Positions 10,888 through 21,700 of a DNA stretch of 64,000 bases are shown piece after piece. The translations under genes were made by a program, and so were the position numbers. The notes under the pieces are model-generated. The model was not told where the DNA came from, made no database searches, and saw only the letters and a program-made list of their open reading frames with translations. The DNA is from Verticillium longisporum. Its lineage: Eukaryota; Ascomycota; Sordariomycetes; Glomerellales; Plectosphaerellaceae. The stretch covers positions 1,364,001 through 1,428,000 of the forward strand of contig JAETXT010000007.1 of the NCBI GenBank assembly GCA_019188255.1, written 5' to 3'. Each line of letters starts with the position of its first letter. Position 1 is the stretch's first letter.

Positions 10888-12642
10888 ATGGCCGCGACAC
10901 TACCCAGCCAAGACGACCTCATCCAGAACCCTTCGCTTTCTCTCCACGAGACTTCTGCGGAGGGGGCACCGCCTGCCGCCGGACCCACGGGCGAAGACGC
11001 CTCTTCAGAGAACCCCAAAGAACCGCCCCCTGAGAAGGCTTCGGACGTGCGACGCCGCTCTTTCGTCATTCTCTCTTTCTGGGCCATCGCGCTATGTTTT
11101 GGTGTGCCAATATGGTGGATAACGACGTCTATTTACCGGGCTAACTTGCCCTTGTCTGACATGCTGGACTGGGCTGACGGTAAGGTGAGTCGTCTGTCCG
11201 CGGCATGCCGTGGCTCTTCTGGATCCATGTGTTTCCCTGTCGACTGACAACCTCCAACGCAGGCCTGTCGCCCTGTCTTCCCGCTGAGCATCGCCATTGA
11301 GGCGTCGTCTCTGCAAGACCAAGAGGCCCAGAACCTCCTTCGACAGACGCAACATGCGCTCGACGACCTAAACGACTTCTCCGGCCACCACCTACGACTG
11401 CAGCTAGCCCCACGCTCCAGTGATGCAGCCGACAACCAAGGCAAGCAAGAGCTCGCCCTGACGATCCGCCTGACGCCCGGCGAGTCCACTGCGGCGGCAC
11501 TCGACCCAAACTCGGCCGTTCTCGACGTCACGTACCCGCCGAGCGCCGTCCCATCGGCGTCGTCTTCGACATCCTCGCTCGCCTCCTACATTGCCAATGA
11601 GCTACGTTCGACGTACGCTGAGGAGCAGTCCATCATCTCCTACCTGCTCTCGACCTCTCCCGGCGCCTCGGAGCCGAGGTCCAAGGCCCTCTCACCCGAA
11701 GTGGCCGAGTCCTTGTCGAAGCGGACCACTCGATCGATGCGCTATGCGCCTACATTCCACCTGACATTTTCCTTGTTCACAAATGGCGCCGTGCCGAACG
11801 CGTGGGACATTGAGAAGGCCATTCAGGACTACATGCAGCCGATGCTCGACGTGCTGAGCCCGATCCACAACTTCACCATGGACACGCAGGTGCAACTGTA
11901 TGCGACGCCGGGTGCGCAAGCCGACGTGCTGGGCAAGGACGATCTCGCCAGCTTCATCAACGCCGCCGAGTGGCCGCTCTCGCCTTCCATCGGCGGAGCA
12001 CCGACGATTAACTTTGTGCTCTTCGTCGGAAACCAGACGGTCGGGACCGAGCCGGGCTCGGAGAACTCGCAGTCGTGGCTGATCCCGCAATGGGGCACGG
12101 TCTATCTGCAGGCACTGCCGCCGGCCGTGGCGCGCGTCTCGAGCGCGGACCTCAAGCAGCCGATGCTGACGTTTGCGGGCCACCTGCTCTCCCTGCTGGG
12201 CACGCCGCAGACGGGCTCGCTGCCGCTCCGGCTGTCGACGCTGACGCGCATCCGGTCGGCGGACCTTCTGCTGCGGGCGTCGTCCACGCTGGGCTCGCTG
12301 GCGCGCGTCTCGCAGGCGCTGCCGTCCATCTCGATCCCCGGCAGCGTCGCGGACGGCGTGGCCAAGACGATGCGCCACCTCGAGCTGGCGTGTGCGAGCC
12401 TCGGCGGCCTCGAAGGGCTGGAGCATGCGCGCATCGCCGAGGCTGAGGCGGAGCGGGCGTTTTTCGAGAAGAGCATGGTCGGGCAGCTGTACTTCCCCGA
12501 CGAACACAAGATTGCGGTGTACCTGCCTCTGCTGGGGCCAGTAGGCGTTCCGTTGATCATGGGCCTGCTGAACGAGCTGAAGGCGTGGAAGAAGAGGAGA
12601 CGAGAGAGGGCCGAGGCCGAGGCCAAGAAGAAGGCCCAGTAA
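10888..12642 (+). CDS. GPI17: GPI transamidase complex subunit PIG-S / GPI17
   Basis: A subunit of the ER-membrane GPI transamidase, which replaces the C-terminal signal of precursor proteins with a GPI anchor. Exon 1 is 10888-11184, a 78-nt intron follows (11185-11262), and exon 2 is 11263-12642: 559 codons (558 aa), usual for the family. The start at 10888 has a good fungal context (CACCATGG); an in-frame ATG at 10843 would add 15 residues. After a disordered acidic N-terminus, one membrane helix lies at about residues 57-82 (FVILSFWAIALCFGVPIWW). A large lumenal domain follows, with PTFHLTFSLFTNGAVPNAWD and INFVLFVGNQTVG. A second helix near residues 525-545 (IAVYLPLLGPVGVPLIMGLL) and a basic tail KKRRRERAEAEAKKKAQ face the cytosol. 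This two-helix arrangement is that of PIG-S. The frame is intact. Confidence 0.92.
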
Positions 12643-13601
12643 ACGAGCAAGACGAAGAGGGAAAAAAAAAAAAAAAAGAAGCGAGAATAGAAACGAGTAT
12701 CCCGAAGAATACGACATGATCCAGCTCATCCCATTGTCGTCGTCGCCTTGATTCGTATGGCAGCATGTCAGTGCCGAGCAGCAACCAGAGGACCCAGCAC
12801 AGGTGCTTGGTGGTAGGCCAAGGTAGGGGCTCGACAGTGGGGTCTTCAGCCAGGAACAGGGAGCAGACTGACGTACCCAGGCCTGCCAGGTACTTGACCT
12901 CAGCACCGGACCCAGCACCTAACCTCAACACCTGGGCACCCAATTACCTCGACAGCGGCGGGACAATGTGACGTCTGTGGATGTTCTTAGGCGCGGCATC
13001 GAGGCCAGCGCCAGCCCATAGCTGCCGTCGATCCCGTGGATCACTTCTCTCCTGTCTCGGGTCGGGCGGGCTGTCTTCGTTTGCGTCTACAGACGGCACC
13101 GTCGGGCTCCAGTGCAAGGGGCGGCCAACCCAGATCTTGCCAGACTTGCCAGAGCACCCGGATGCCGGGGAGCTTCAGGGCAGTGCACACCCCTGTGTTT
13201 GCTTTTCTCTGCAGGCCCCCAAGGCCCCCTCCACAAGTGCAGCACAACGTCACCTGCAACCCAAAGCTGAACCTTGTCATCCCACCTTTCAACCCAGCTG
13301 GCTTATCGTTATCATCCCTCACCCGCCTGCACTGCTTCCTGCACTGCTTTCCTCCCTCTACCTAGGTACCTAGTGAGCCATTGTATCACAGCCGGACCTT
13401 GACCTCCTGCACCTTGCCGCTTCGCCTCCGAGTTTCCGCCTCCCTGGTCCTCGACTTGGAAGATCAGGTCACAAAAGACATTTACTCTCCCCGTGCTTCC
13501 CGCCTCTGCTTCTGTCGACACGCTCAACCCCGCCACGCACTGCTGCACACACGTCCCACCCCCACCAACACTGAGAGCACCAGTATGAAGAGGATCGCAC
13601 A
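12643..13601. other. Intergenic; includes a poly(A) tract and the hydrolase promoter
   Basis: A 16-base A run at 12662-12677 lies just after the PIG-S stop codon. A palindromic CTACCTAGGTACCTAG element at about 13359-13374 lies some 230 bases before the hydrolase start. The region is C- and CT-rich. An out-of-frame ATG at 13584 opens a 13-codon upstream frame that overlaps the hydrolase ATG. Confidence 0.5.
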
Positions 13602-15040
13602 ATGCTCCCAGAGCCCACGTTGAACTTCACGCTCCCCAGCATCCACGACGACACGGTCCTCGACTGCCGCGTCTACCACAGCCATGCGCTGAGCCCCGTC
13701 CCCAACGCCCCGCCCTGGCGACGACACGCCGCCATCGTTGCACACCCGTACGCGCCCATGGGCGGGTCATACGACGATCCTATCGTTGACTCTGTCGCTG
13801 AAGCGCTCCTTCGCGCCGGCTATCTCGTGGGCACGTTCAATTTCCGGTGAGCTCCCACCCCCTTCGAGAGTCTTCCCTTCTGTTGCCACCGTTAGCACAT
13901 GCTCATGTTTGGTGCTGCGCAGAGGTGCCGGCCACTCGGCAGGCCGGACATCGTGGACGGCCAAGGCCGAGCGAAACGACTACATGTCCTTCATCGGCTT
14001 CATGGTGCACTACATCCACTTCCTCGACCCCTACCGACCCGCACCCGACGCATCCTCCCCGACAAGCTCGCCAGCGCCCGACCTCGGCTCGCGGGACGAG
14101 CGCGACCAGCCCATCCTGCTGGCGGCCGGCAACTCGTTCGGCGCCATGGTGAGCTCGCAGTTGCCGCCCCTGCCGCAGATCCTGACACGCATCGCCGCGC
14201 CACCGGGCCTCCCGGCCGCCCCCGGCACTCCGCTGCGTGCCGTGCACCTGGCGGCGCCGCAGACCAGCTCCCTCGCCGACGGGCGGGCGTCGCGCAACGC
14301 CATGACGCCGCCGCGGCGCGCGCTGCGCCGTCGGCGGCGACGAGGGCGACCAGCGGCGCAGCGGCGAGCACCACCGGCGGTCGCACTCGCCCCACCACAC
14401 CGAGGACAAGCTGCGGCGCGGCGTCAGCGAGCTGCTCGCCAAGACGAGGGCGAGGCGGAGCCGCAGCCACAGCCGCCAGCGGAGCGCCGAGGCCGCTGCC
14501 GTCGGCAGCGACGAGGCCGGCAGTCCCAAAAAGCACCACGCCGGGCGTGACCATGGGCATCAGCATGGCCACAGCCACAGCCACAGCCACAGCCACAGCA
14601 GCGACGAGCAGGCGGTCCTGCTGCCTCGGATTGCCGACCTGACGAGCGTCAGGCCGGCGTACGCGCTCGTGTCGCCGCTGCAGGGCATCGCCAACCACCT
14701 GACGACCATGTCGTTCGTGCCGCCCTGGGCGCGGCACCGCGGCCACGAGTCGGCGTCGCCGTCGCCGGCGGGGGACGTCAACTGGATTGAAGACGCCGGG
14801 GAGGCGGCCGAGGCCAAGCTCGCGACGTGCCCGACGCTCGCCGTGTTTGGGGACCGAGACGGCTTCGTCGCCGTCGGCAAGCTGCGGGCGTGGGGCGCCC
14901 GGCTCGAGGCGAGGCCCGGGTCCAAGTTTCGCGGCGTCGAGGTCACGGGGGCGGGGCACACTTGGCAGGAGGAGGGGACGCTGTCTGCGCTGGTCGGGGC
15001 GGTGGACGAGTTTGCGCGGGGGCTGCTGAAGGCGACGTGA
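13602..15040 (+). CDS. Alpha/beta-hydrolase fold protein, with an apparent 1-nt insertion
   Basis: Exon 1 is 13602-13846, a 76-nt intron follows at 13847-13922, and exon 2 is 13923-15040. The N-terminal core is AAIVAHPYAPMGGS, then FNFRGAGHSAGRTSW and the nucleophile elbow AAGNSFGAMV (G-N-S-F-G). The C-terminal part has CPTLAVFGDRDGFV, supplying the acid, and GAGHTW, supplying the catalytic His, so the Ser-Asp-His triad is complete. The family is a fungal hydrolase of unknown substrate. At 14323-14332 the reading frame changes: CTGCGC, one surplus C at 14329, then GTC GGC GGC GAC. Without that base the gene is exactly 454 codons. Between the elbow and the acid lies a long basic insert ending in a His/Ser repeat (about 14552-14606), typical of a disordered lid insertion. 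No intron removes the shift. Confidence 0.75.
14563..14606 (+). repeat. In-gene CACAGC hexanucleotide repeat (His-Ser tract)
   Basis: Tandem CACAGC units encode alternating His and Ser after HGHQHG in the hydrolase insert. Such a tract is expected to vary in length and could bind metal, but its function is unknown. Confidence 0.8.
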
Positions 15041-16401
15041 TCGTGCCGTGCCCTCGGAGGGAGGCAGCGATATCTACCTATGACTAATGAGGATGACAAT
15101 GTGTGGCTCAGAGGATGATGCAGGTGCAGCAGTCCAGTTGTGAGGAGCTTCCATGCATTGGCGCATGATGCACGAATATCAGCATCATGTCAAGAATCAT
15201 CAAAAGTGTCTGTGATGGACACCCTGGATCGTATCCGCGTACAATCGCATGTTTGGTGCGTTCTGGTGACCTTGTCATCGGCCGGGATGACTGTACCTCA
15301 CCGACAGCTTCAGACTGACGCAAACAGGTCTCGGCACATTCAGCTGCCAGATGCCAGATGCCAGATGCCAGATGCCAGATGCCAGATGCCAGATGCCAGA
15401 TGCCAGATGCCAGATGCCAGATGCCAGATGCCAGATGCCAGATGCCAGATGCCAGATGCCAGACGCCAGATGCCAGATGCCAGATGCCAGATGCCAGATG
15501 CCAGATGCCAGATGCCAGATGCCAGATGCCAGATGCCAGATGCCAGATGCCAGATGCCAGATGCCAGATGCGAAATGCCAAACGTCAGCAACCAGCGATC
15601 AGCGATCATCGGGCTCGTCGTGTGTGGGGGGGGGTGGAGCGTGGGGCAGCCGAATCACTGGGGGGTTCGTTGGAGGCACCAGCCGCACTGAGCAGTCGGG
15701 TCGCTGGGATGAACATCACTGGATCACTGGAACAGCAGCAGGGGCGGCCCATTGGCTGGGCGAGACGAAAACCTGGGGGTCATCTGGCATGAAATGCCGG
15801 CGCGGATGGGGTGGGCAGATGCCCTGTGGGGTGCTTTGGAGGGGTCGCACAGCAGCAACGATGTGCCTTGCCTGGCTTGCCTGGCTTCCCTGTCTTTGCC
15901 TGGTGACCCGCAGAGGGCAAGCGCGAGGTCATGTTCACCTGCCCCGACCCCTGACAGGACTCGCCTGTCCGCCCGCGGCCTTAGCTCCGTGCACACCGAC
16001 ATCTCTCGCGACCTCATGACATGTGCTTAGCTTAGGTTTAAGGCACCTGCCTACCATAAAGGTACCTTACCTTCAAAGCCGGCCCCTCCTGCCCTTCACC
16101 CTTAACCTGATCTGACCACCATCTGTCCTTCCTGCCTGAATCTTCCTCCACTACCAGCACTCTTCGTAAGGTACCTTACCTACAGTAAGGTAATTAATCC
16201 AAGGATTTCTCCCCTCTTCTTCCTCACGAGCATCCGACACTCCTACAGCCTGCCATCAAACACGTCCTTGACTCCCAACCTCGGCCCCTCCCACATCCTT
16301 TGCTGCACGCCTCTGGGGATGAGACTGCTTCTGAGCCACGTCGCAACCTCGTCCCGTTGCTCGCGCCTTCGTCCTCGTTCTCTGCAGCGCCCTCCTCGAC
16401 C
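15041..16401. other. Intergenic, holding the heptamer array and the lipase promoter
   Basis: Apart from the heptamer array there are two clusters of GGTACCTTACC-type palindromes, at about 16028-16074 and 16166-16196. They lie some 210-370 bases upstream of the lipase ATG. The region from 16075 to 16400 is CT-rich, as in many fungal 5' leaders. Confidence 0.5.
15345..15571. repeat. Heptanucleotide tandem array (TGCCAGA)n, about 32 copies
   Basis: An almost perfect array of a 7-base unit spanning 227 bases. One T-to-C change lies at 15464, and the array degenerates after 15571. Since 7 is not a multiple of 3, all frames cycle through the same residues, and no frame contains a stop. This produces long spurious frames on both strands. 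It lies between the hydrolase stop and the lipase promoter, with no protein function implied. Confidence 0.97.
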
Positions 16402-18762
16402 ATGAAGGACGTCTTGCTGAATCATGTCCACCCTACAACAAATAACCCTGCCCTCCGTGGGAAGAAGCACGCGGCCGCCGCCAGACAACCACCCGAGCAC
16501 CTCGCCCTCGACACCCTCTCGCGTGCCTTGAAATCTGCAAACGCCTACGTGCAGTCTTGGCGAGATGGCTTGACGCAACAAGAGCGCGCGCACCGTTCCA
16601 AAGTCGAGGAGCGCCGCCAGATCCTCTGCTTGCGCATGCAGAACGCAGAGTCCAGAACCCAATGGCAGGATGCCGCTGAGGAACTCGACCTGCTTGAGCG
16701 CAACGACCAGTGGAAGCTGCAACTCGACCCTTCGACACCCGACTACAACCCCCAGCTGATCGAGGCCCGCCTCAAGGATCTCGACGACGCTCGCGTCAAC
16801 TGCGATGTGCGTGCCATGCTCTACCTCGTGCGCACTGCCCTCGCCCGCGATCTCGGCGGCATGGGCAACGTCGACCTCTACCGACACTCGTACGTCGGCA
16901 CAAAGCACCTGATTGAGCGCTACGTCGCCTCCGCCTTGCAGACCATCGAGGCCCTCATCGACATGAGCCACCGCGCGCTCCCTGACGGCCTCTCGCAGCG
17001 CGACATCCTCGAGAACGTGTTGCTCGCGCGCCAGAGTTTCGGCCGTAGCGCTCTCCTGCTCAGCGGCGGTGCTACCTTTGGCATGGCGCACATTGGTGTG
17101 CTCAAGGCCCTGTTCGAGGTGAAGCTGCTGCCGCGCATCATCTCTGGCGCCTCGGCCGGCTCCATCGTCTGTGCCGTCATGTGCACACGAACGGATGAGG
17201 AGATTCCCGACGTCATCCGAGCATTCCCCTACGGCGATCTCAACGTCTTTGATGGTCTCGAGAAGCCCGACACCGTTCTCGATCATATTCGCAGGCTCCT
17301 GACCGAGGGCAGTTGGTCAGATATCTCTCATCTCACCCGCGTCATGCGCGACTTGCTCGGCGACATGACCTTCCAGGAAGCCTACAACCGCACGCGGCGC
17401 ATCCTCAACATTTGCGTGTCCACCGAGTCCATCTACGAACTGCCGCGCCTGCTCAACTATGTCACGGCTCCCAACGTCATGATCTGGTCGGCCGTCGCCG
17501 CCTCATGCTCCGTGCCACTGGTCTTCAGTGCCGCTCCCTTGCTCGTCAAGGTTCCCGACACGGGTGCCCACATGCCCTGGAACCCGACGCCGCAAAGATG
17601 GATCGACGGCTCCGTCGATAACGACTTGCCCATGACGCGCCTCGCCGAAATGTTCAACGTCAATCACTTCATCGTCTCCCAAGTCAACCCGCATGTCGTT
17701 CCCTTCCTCGCCAAAGATGATCGGCTCGATCCCACGACGCCGCACCTCCGCCGTCAGGCCAACAACGCGGCCACATCCACAGCCGCCAAAGACGGCGCCG
17801 ACTGGGTTTATACCATGACCGCGCTCGCCAAAGACGAGGCTCTGCATAGGCTGCAGTTCCTCGCCGAGATTGGTTTCTTTCCCAACCTCGCCACCAAGCT
17901 TCGAAGCGTCCTCAGCCAGAAGTACTCGGGCGACATCAATATTCTTCCCGAGATCAGCATGAATGAGCTGCCCGGCCTTCTCAGCAACCCTACCAGCGAT
18001 TTCATGATACGTGTGTGCCTTCTCGGCGAGCGGGCTACATGGCCAAAGCTCAGCAGGATAAGAGACCGATGTGCCATTGAGCTGGGCCTCGATCATGCCG
18101 TCCACCGTCTGCGAGCCCGCGTGGTCTTCTCCGCCAGCCAGGTCGACCTGCGCCGCCTCGCCACCGGCCTGGTCGTGCCCCCACCTTGGCCTTTCCACGC
18201 GCTCCCTACCCGCCAGGGCGACAGTCAGACGCTGTCTCTCGACGTGTATACGGGCGTCGCCCAGAAACCCCCTCGCCAACGCCGGTCCTCGGGCAGCAGC
18301 CTCCAGCTCTTGGCGCACCACCGTCGCATGATGCTGGAAAACGTTCTCACGGACGAAGAGACGGAGGAGGAGGAGCGGCTCGAGATGCGCGCGCGGCACG
18401 GCGGCGGCGGCAGCACATCCCCCGTGCTCGTGCGCAAGCCGAGGCTCAAGCGCTCAGCCAAGAGCCAGAGCTACTTCAACACGGCGTTGCTGCGGTCTGC
18501 GGCGGCGGGTGAGGTCCGAAATGATCGGGTCTTGGAGAAGAGCTTCGACTTTGGAACGGCACCGACACCGCCCGGCCGCCAGCGATCGCCCACCGAGGAG
18601 GTCGAGACGTCGGAAGTGCAGAGCTGGTCCGAGGCCGGCGGGAGTGACGAGACCGTGTCAGACGTCGAGCCATATGAGAGCACATGGGCGCAGCCCGATA
18701 AGAAGGAGATTGGGCATGTGCGAAGCGAACAAGTGAGCCAGGACGGGGGCCTGTGGGATTGA
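16402..18762 (+). CDS. Patatin-domain triacylglycerol lipase/phospholipase (Tgl3/4/5 class)
   Basis: A single uninterrupted frame of 787 codons (786 aa) from ATG at 16402. The DUF3336-type helical region covers about residues 35-200, with FGRSALLLSGGATFGMAHIG leading into the patatin domain. The oxyanion-hole glycines lie in SGGATFG (about residue 221). The nucleophile elbow is SGASAGS (G-x-S-x-G, about residue 250). The catalytic Asp is in DGSVDNDLP (about residue 402), so the Ser-Asp dyad is complete. The tail from about residue 620 is Ser/Arg/Glu-rich and disordered. Yeast Tgl3/4/5 mobilise lipid-droplet triacylglycerol, and some also act as acyltransferases or phospholipases. The exact paralogue cannot be settled here. 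Length and layout resemble filamentous-fungal Tgl4/5-like proteins. The frame is intact. Confidence 0.9.
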   Translation: MKDVLLNHVHPTTNNPALRGKKHAAAARQPPEHLALDTLSRALKSANAYVQSWRDGLTQQERAHRSKVEERRQILCLRMQNAESRTQWQDAAEELDLLERNDQWKLQLDPSTPDYNPQLIEARLKDLDDARVNCDVRAMLYLVRTALARDLGGMGNVDLYRHSYVGTKHLIERYVASALQTIEALIDMSHRALPDGLSQRDILENVLLARQSFGRSALLLSGGATFGMAHIGVLKALFEVKLLPRIISGASAGSIVCAVMCTRTDEEIPDVIRAFPYGDLNVFDGLEKPDTVLDHIRRLLTEGSWSDISHLTRVMRDLLGDMTFQEAYNRTRRILNICVSTESIYELPRLLNYVTAPNVMIWSAVAASCSVPLVFSAAPLLVKVPDTGAHMPWNPTPQRWIDGSVDNDLPMTRLAEMFNVNHFIVSQVNPHVVPFLAKDDRLDPTTPHLRRQANNAATSTAAKDGADWVYTMTALAKDEALHRLQFLAEIGFFPNLATKLRSVLSQKYSGDINILPEISMNELPGLLSNPTSDFMIRVCLLGERATWPKLSRIRDRCAIELGLDHAVHRLRARVVFSASQVDLRRLATGLVVPPPWPFHALPTRQGDSQTLSLDVYTGVAQKPPRQRRSSGSSLQLLAHHRRMMLENVLTDEETEEEERLEMRARHGGGGSTSPVLVRKPRLKRSAKSQSYFNTALLRSAAAGEVRNDRVLEKSFDFGTAPTPPGRQRSPTEEVETSEVQSWSEAGGSDETVSDVEPYESTWAQPDKKEIGHVRSEQVSQDGGLWD

Positions 18763-21700
18763 CTAGTAGAAGGGCTGGGGAGCTCAGAGGAAGAAGGGAG
18801 GGCCGTTGATGATGATGTTTTGCACTCGGAGTGGATGTCGTAGCACGGGCACCCCCTGCCTCGTCCGGGTTGCGGTTTTCTTTTTGTGGCCATGCGCGGC
18901 GTTGGGTAGCATTTGGGATATCAAGCTGGGTGAGGCTGGGCATTGGAGCGCATGCATTTACAGGAGGTTGAGCAGTCGCTTGGACCGGGGGTGAGGAGCT
19001 AGGTCGAGTGTGCCGTGTGAGGTGTTTTGTCTAGACCAGCATGGTCGTTCTGGTCAGTTGAACGGCAGTGATCACCCGAGAAGGTGCAATTGAGTCAGTC
19101 TTGAAAGAGTTGAACGTAGGCTTGGTCTGCAGTGTAAAGCCATGTTCTTGCTAGTCAAACCAGGGGACCCTCACAGCCAAACCCGCCATGATGGCGCCTG
19201 GTGAAACCAGGCTGGGCTGTGCGAAGCTGTGAATGAGTTCACCGCACCAAAGTTTGCAGGTCAAGGGCGTTAGCACGTAGAACGAATCACCCAGACGGCC
19301 AGCCACGATGGTAATCTAAACATCTCGGACAGGAGTAATTAGCCTGTGTAGCGGGTATGGCCTGCTCTCAAGCATCCGTACACTACCAGACGCTCCGACT
19401 GCATGCGGCGTCGTCCACACGACCATGGATGATTCGAGGATATCTCGAATACTCCGGAATCAGAACCTTGACGGATTAAGAGGCGCAACTTTCGCCCCTG
19501 GTTCTCCCTTTTTCGCCCGTGCGCGCATGTGTGCTGCGAATGCTCCGTCACGCGTCCTCCATCGCCTCGTGACGAGTATGAATCGCATGACGAATGCACA
19601 AAGGATACACAGCACAATAGCAAAGCATGACTGCAACAGTCATCTATCTACCTATATCAAGTCACGGAATAGAGAGCTTTTGGGTAACACAACACCCCCC
19701 CCCCTCTCTCCTCCGTCGGCATCGTTGAAAAGCCGCGAGATAAACCAATTGCGAGTTACCCGTCTGTCCTTGCCGTTTCATCTCTTTGTTTACCGCATGC
19801 ACGCCGATTACGGCGCATTCTTATCTGATAATCATTGGAGAGATGGAAATCAACAAGAATTGCCGAGAAGCCAGCAGAGATCGCATAAGTGATGGGGGTT
19901 CAAAGTTGGTTGTTGTATTGGTTAAAAAGAGAAGTCGAGAAATGGATATCTGGTGAACCCTCAATACTGCATGCCCTCGCCCGACGCATACCCTCATTTT
20001 ATTGCATATCCCATCCTGTTCTCCCAATTGGTCTGAGGACTCTGTATACGAGCACGAAACAACGTATTGGTCTTGACAGATTTCATTTTCAAGAAGCTTA
20101 CAGTCAAATGGTTGACTCACAGTAAATACAACCGTAAGGGCGAATCATCTGCTACCGTTGACGACCTGCATTTCGATTTCGCAGACCGTGCATCAGGGGC
20201 CCCCGCTTCAGTCAGCTTGATCAACAATTCGCCCGGAGATGTCGAGGTTCTTGAAGCATACGATCAAGTCATGATGACGTTAGGCAAGGCATTCATTTGC
20301 TTGATCATTCAGCACAACGCTGTGAGATGCCACTTAGAGGGGAGTCCACCAGAAGCCAAGGCCTCCAATTGCAAGAACACAGGGACATTGGCCATGGACT
20401 GCCAGCCCGCCTGCCTCGTGTCGCATGGGCCTTGGCTACATACCTAGGCTTGCTAGGTAGGTACTTGAATTCATTGCCAGCCCCCCTCTCCCGTCAAAAC
20501 CAATCAGACCACACGTGCAGGCGCATCGTGGCTTGCCGAGCAAAGGTAGGCAGCAACCAGACATGTGCCAAGTCGCACACGGGGTCGCGGAACGCCAGCT
20601 AGGAAAAAATAACACCCAACTGTCATCTGTCTGTGCGTGTCTCTCAACAGTTCCAGAGCAGCCTATCTGGGCAATGCATTCGCAATACAGAAGACGCGGT
20701 GATTGTGCCACTTATGCGCCAAGCCCCCTCATTTGACTTGACGGCCTATAGGGCTGGTGGATGTTGAGCGGATAGGGCCCGGTGGCCCGCGTCATTGGAG
20801 ACTAGACATGGCAGGCAGACGGTCTCTCTACCTTCCCGTGGCGCTCTATCATCCTCGGGTCCGGCGGCAATGAGATAGCGTCACTGGCCAGGGCGATGGC
20901 AGGGTCGAAATCTAGATCCCCATCTCATCAGAATGTCTCTTTGCGGGGGAGTTGAGGTAGCACTTGGTCGTCCAAAGGAAGGCTGACTTGAAGCCTCCTC
21001 CCTCAGGTCCACATTCCCCTTCGCCTAAGGTATCATAGGGTGCATTGCTTGTCAGTACCTTGATGACCCTTTGCAAGCCGAAGAGAACGACATTGACTGG
21101 ACAACCCAATCAGGTTGAGACAGGCTCAGCTCAGGCCTCCAGAAGTCTCAACGCCAACAAAACAATATAGAAAAAAAAAAGCAGAACTCACAGTACCCTA
21201 CGTCACGGAAAGCAAAAAGCAGACGAGCGCTGGGGGCTCTCTTGCGTACCCTGTGCCTGTGGAGAAGGAAGTCAGAGCATCCGGCATTCGGTTGACCGGA
21301 CGGCGGAATACGTCGAGATCGGCGGTGCGGGGCCGCAGATGACGGGGCCGACATGATGGGATACAGTTGCTCGGCGCTAAGTAATATGGCGACAAGGAGA
21401 AAACAAGAACATAACGCTTCATCATGGTGTCATTGGCCACAATGGCCTTCTCACTGCCTTGTCACTGACAGTTGCCCGATTCGAAAGTGGCTGCAGGGCA
21501 AGGCACCGCGACTATGCTAAGCGGACACTACTATCAGATGCAGGCCGAGTGGGATACGAGGTTCTAGACTGGGTGATGTAGCAGAGGGCGGGCCTCTTGG
21601 TCCTGATGCAAGAAGGGGGCGGGGGAGGTGGGCGCTGGTCTGGGAGAGACAATGGCGACAGAGCGAGAGAGGAATGCGGCCACGGTCTAGGATTTGTCTG

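Noticed and set aside
11692..12918. A 408-codon reverse-strand frame opposite the PIG-S gene
   Set aside because: Shadow of a GC-rich gene; the forward frame has family motifs and clean splicing, and the reverse one is Arg/Gln-rich without domains.
14000..14959. A 319-codon reverse-strand frame opposite the hydrolase
   Set aside because: Arg/Ala/Gly-rich composition without domains; mirror of biased codon use.
15345..15571. Possible CRISPR array
   Set aside because: Units are 7 bases with no spacers, and the genome is eukaryotic; it is a simple minisatellite.
15108..16019. Several long frames across the heptamer array
   Set aside because: They exist only because a 7-base repeat cycles through three stop-free frames; the peptide is an endless MPDARCQ-type repeat.
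16243..18399. Long reverse-strand frames opposite the lipase (16243-17286 and 17503-18399)
   Set aside because: The forward 787-codon frame carries the complete patatin dyad.
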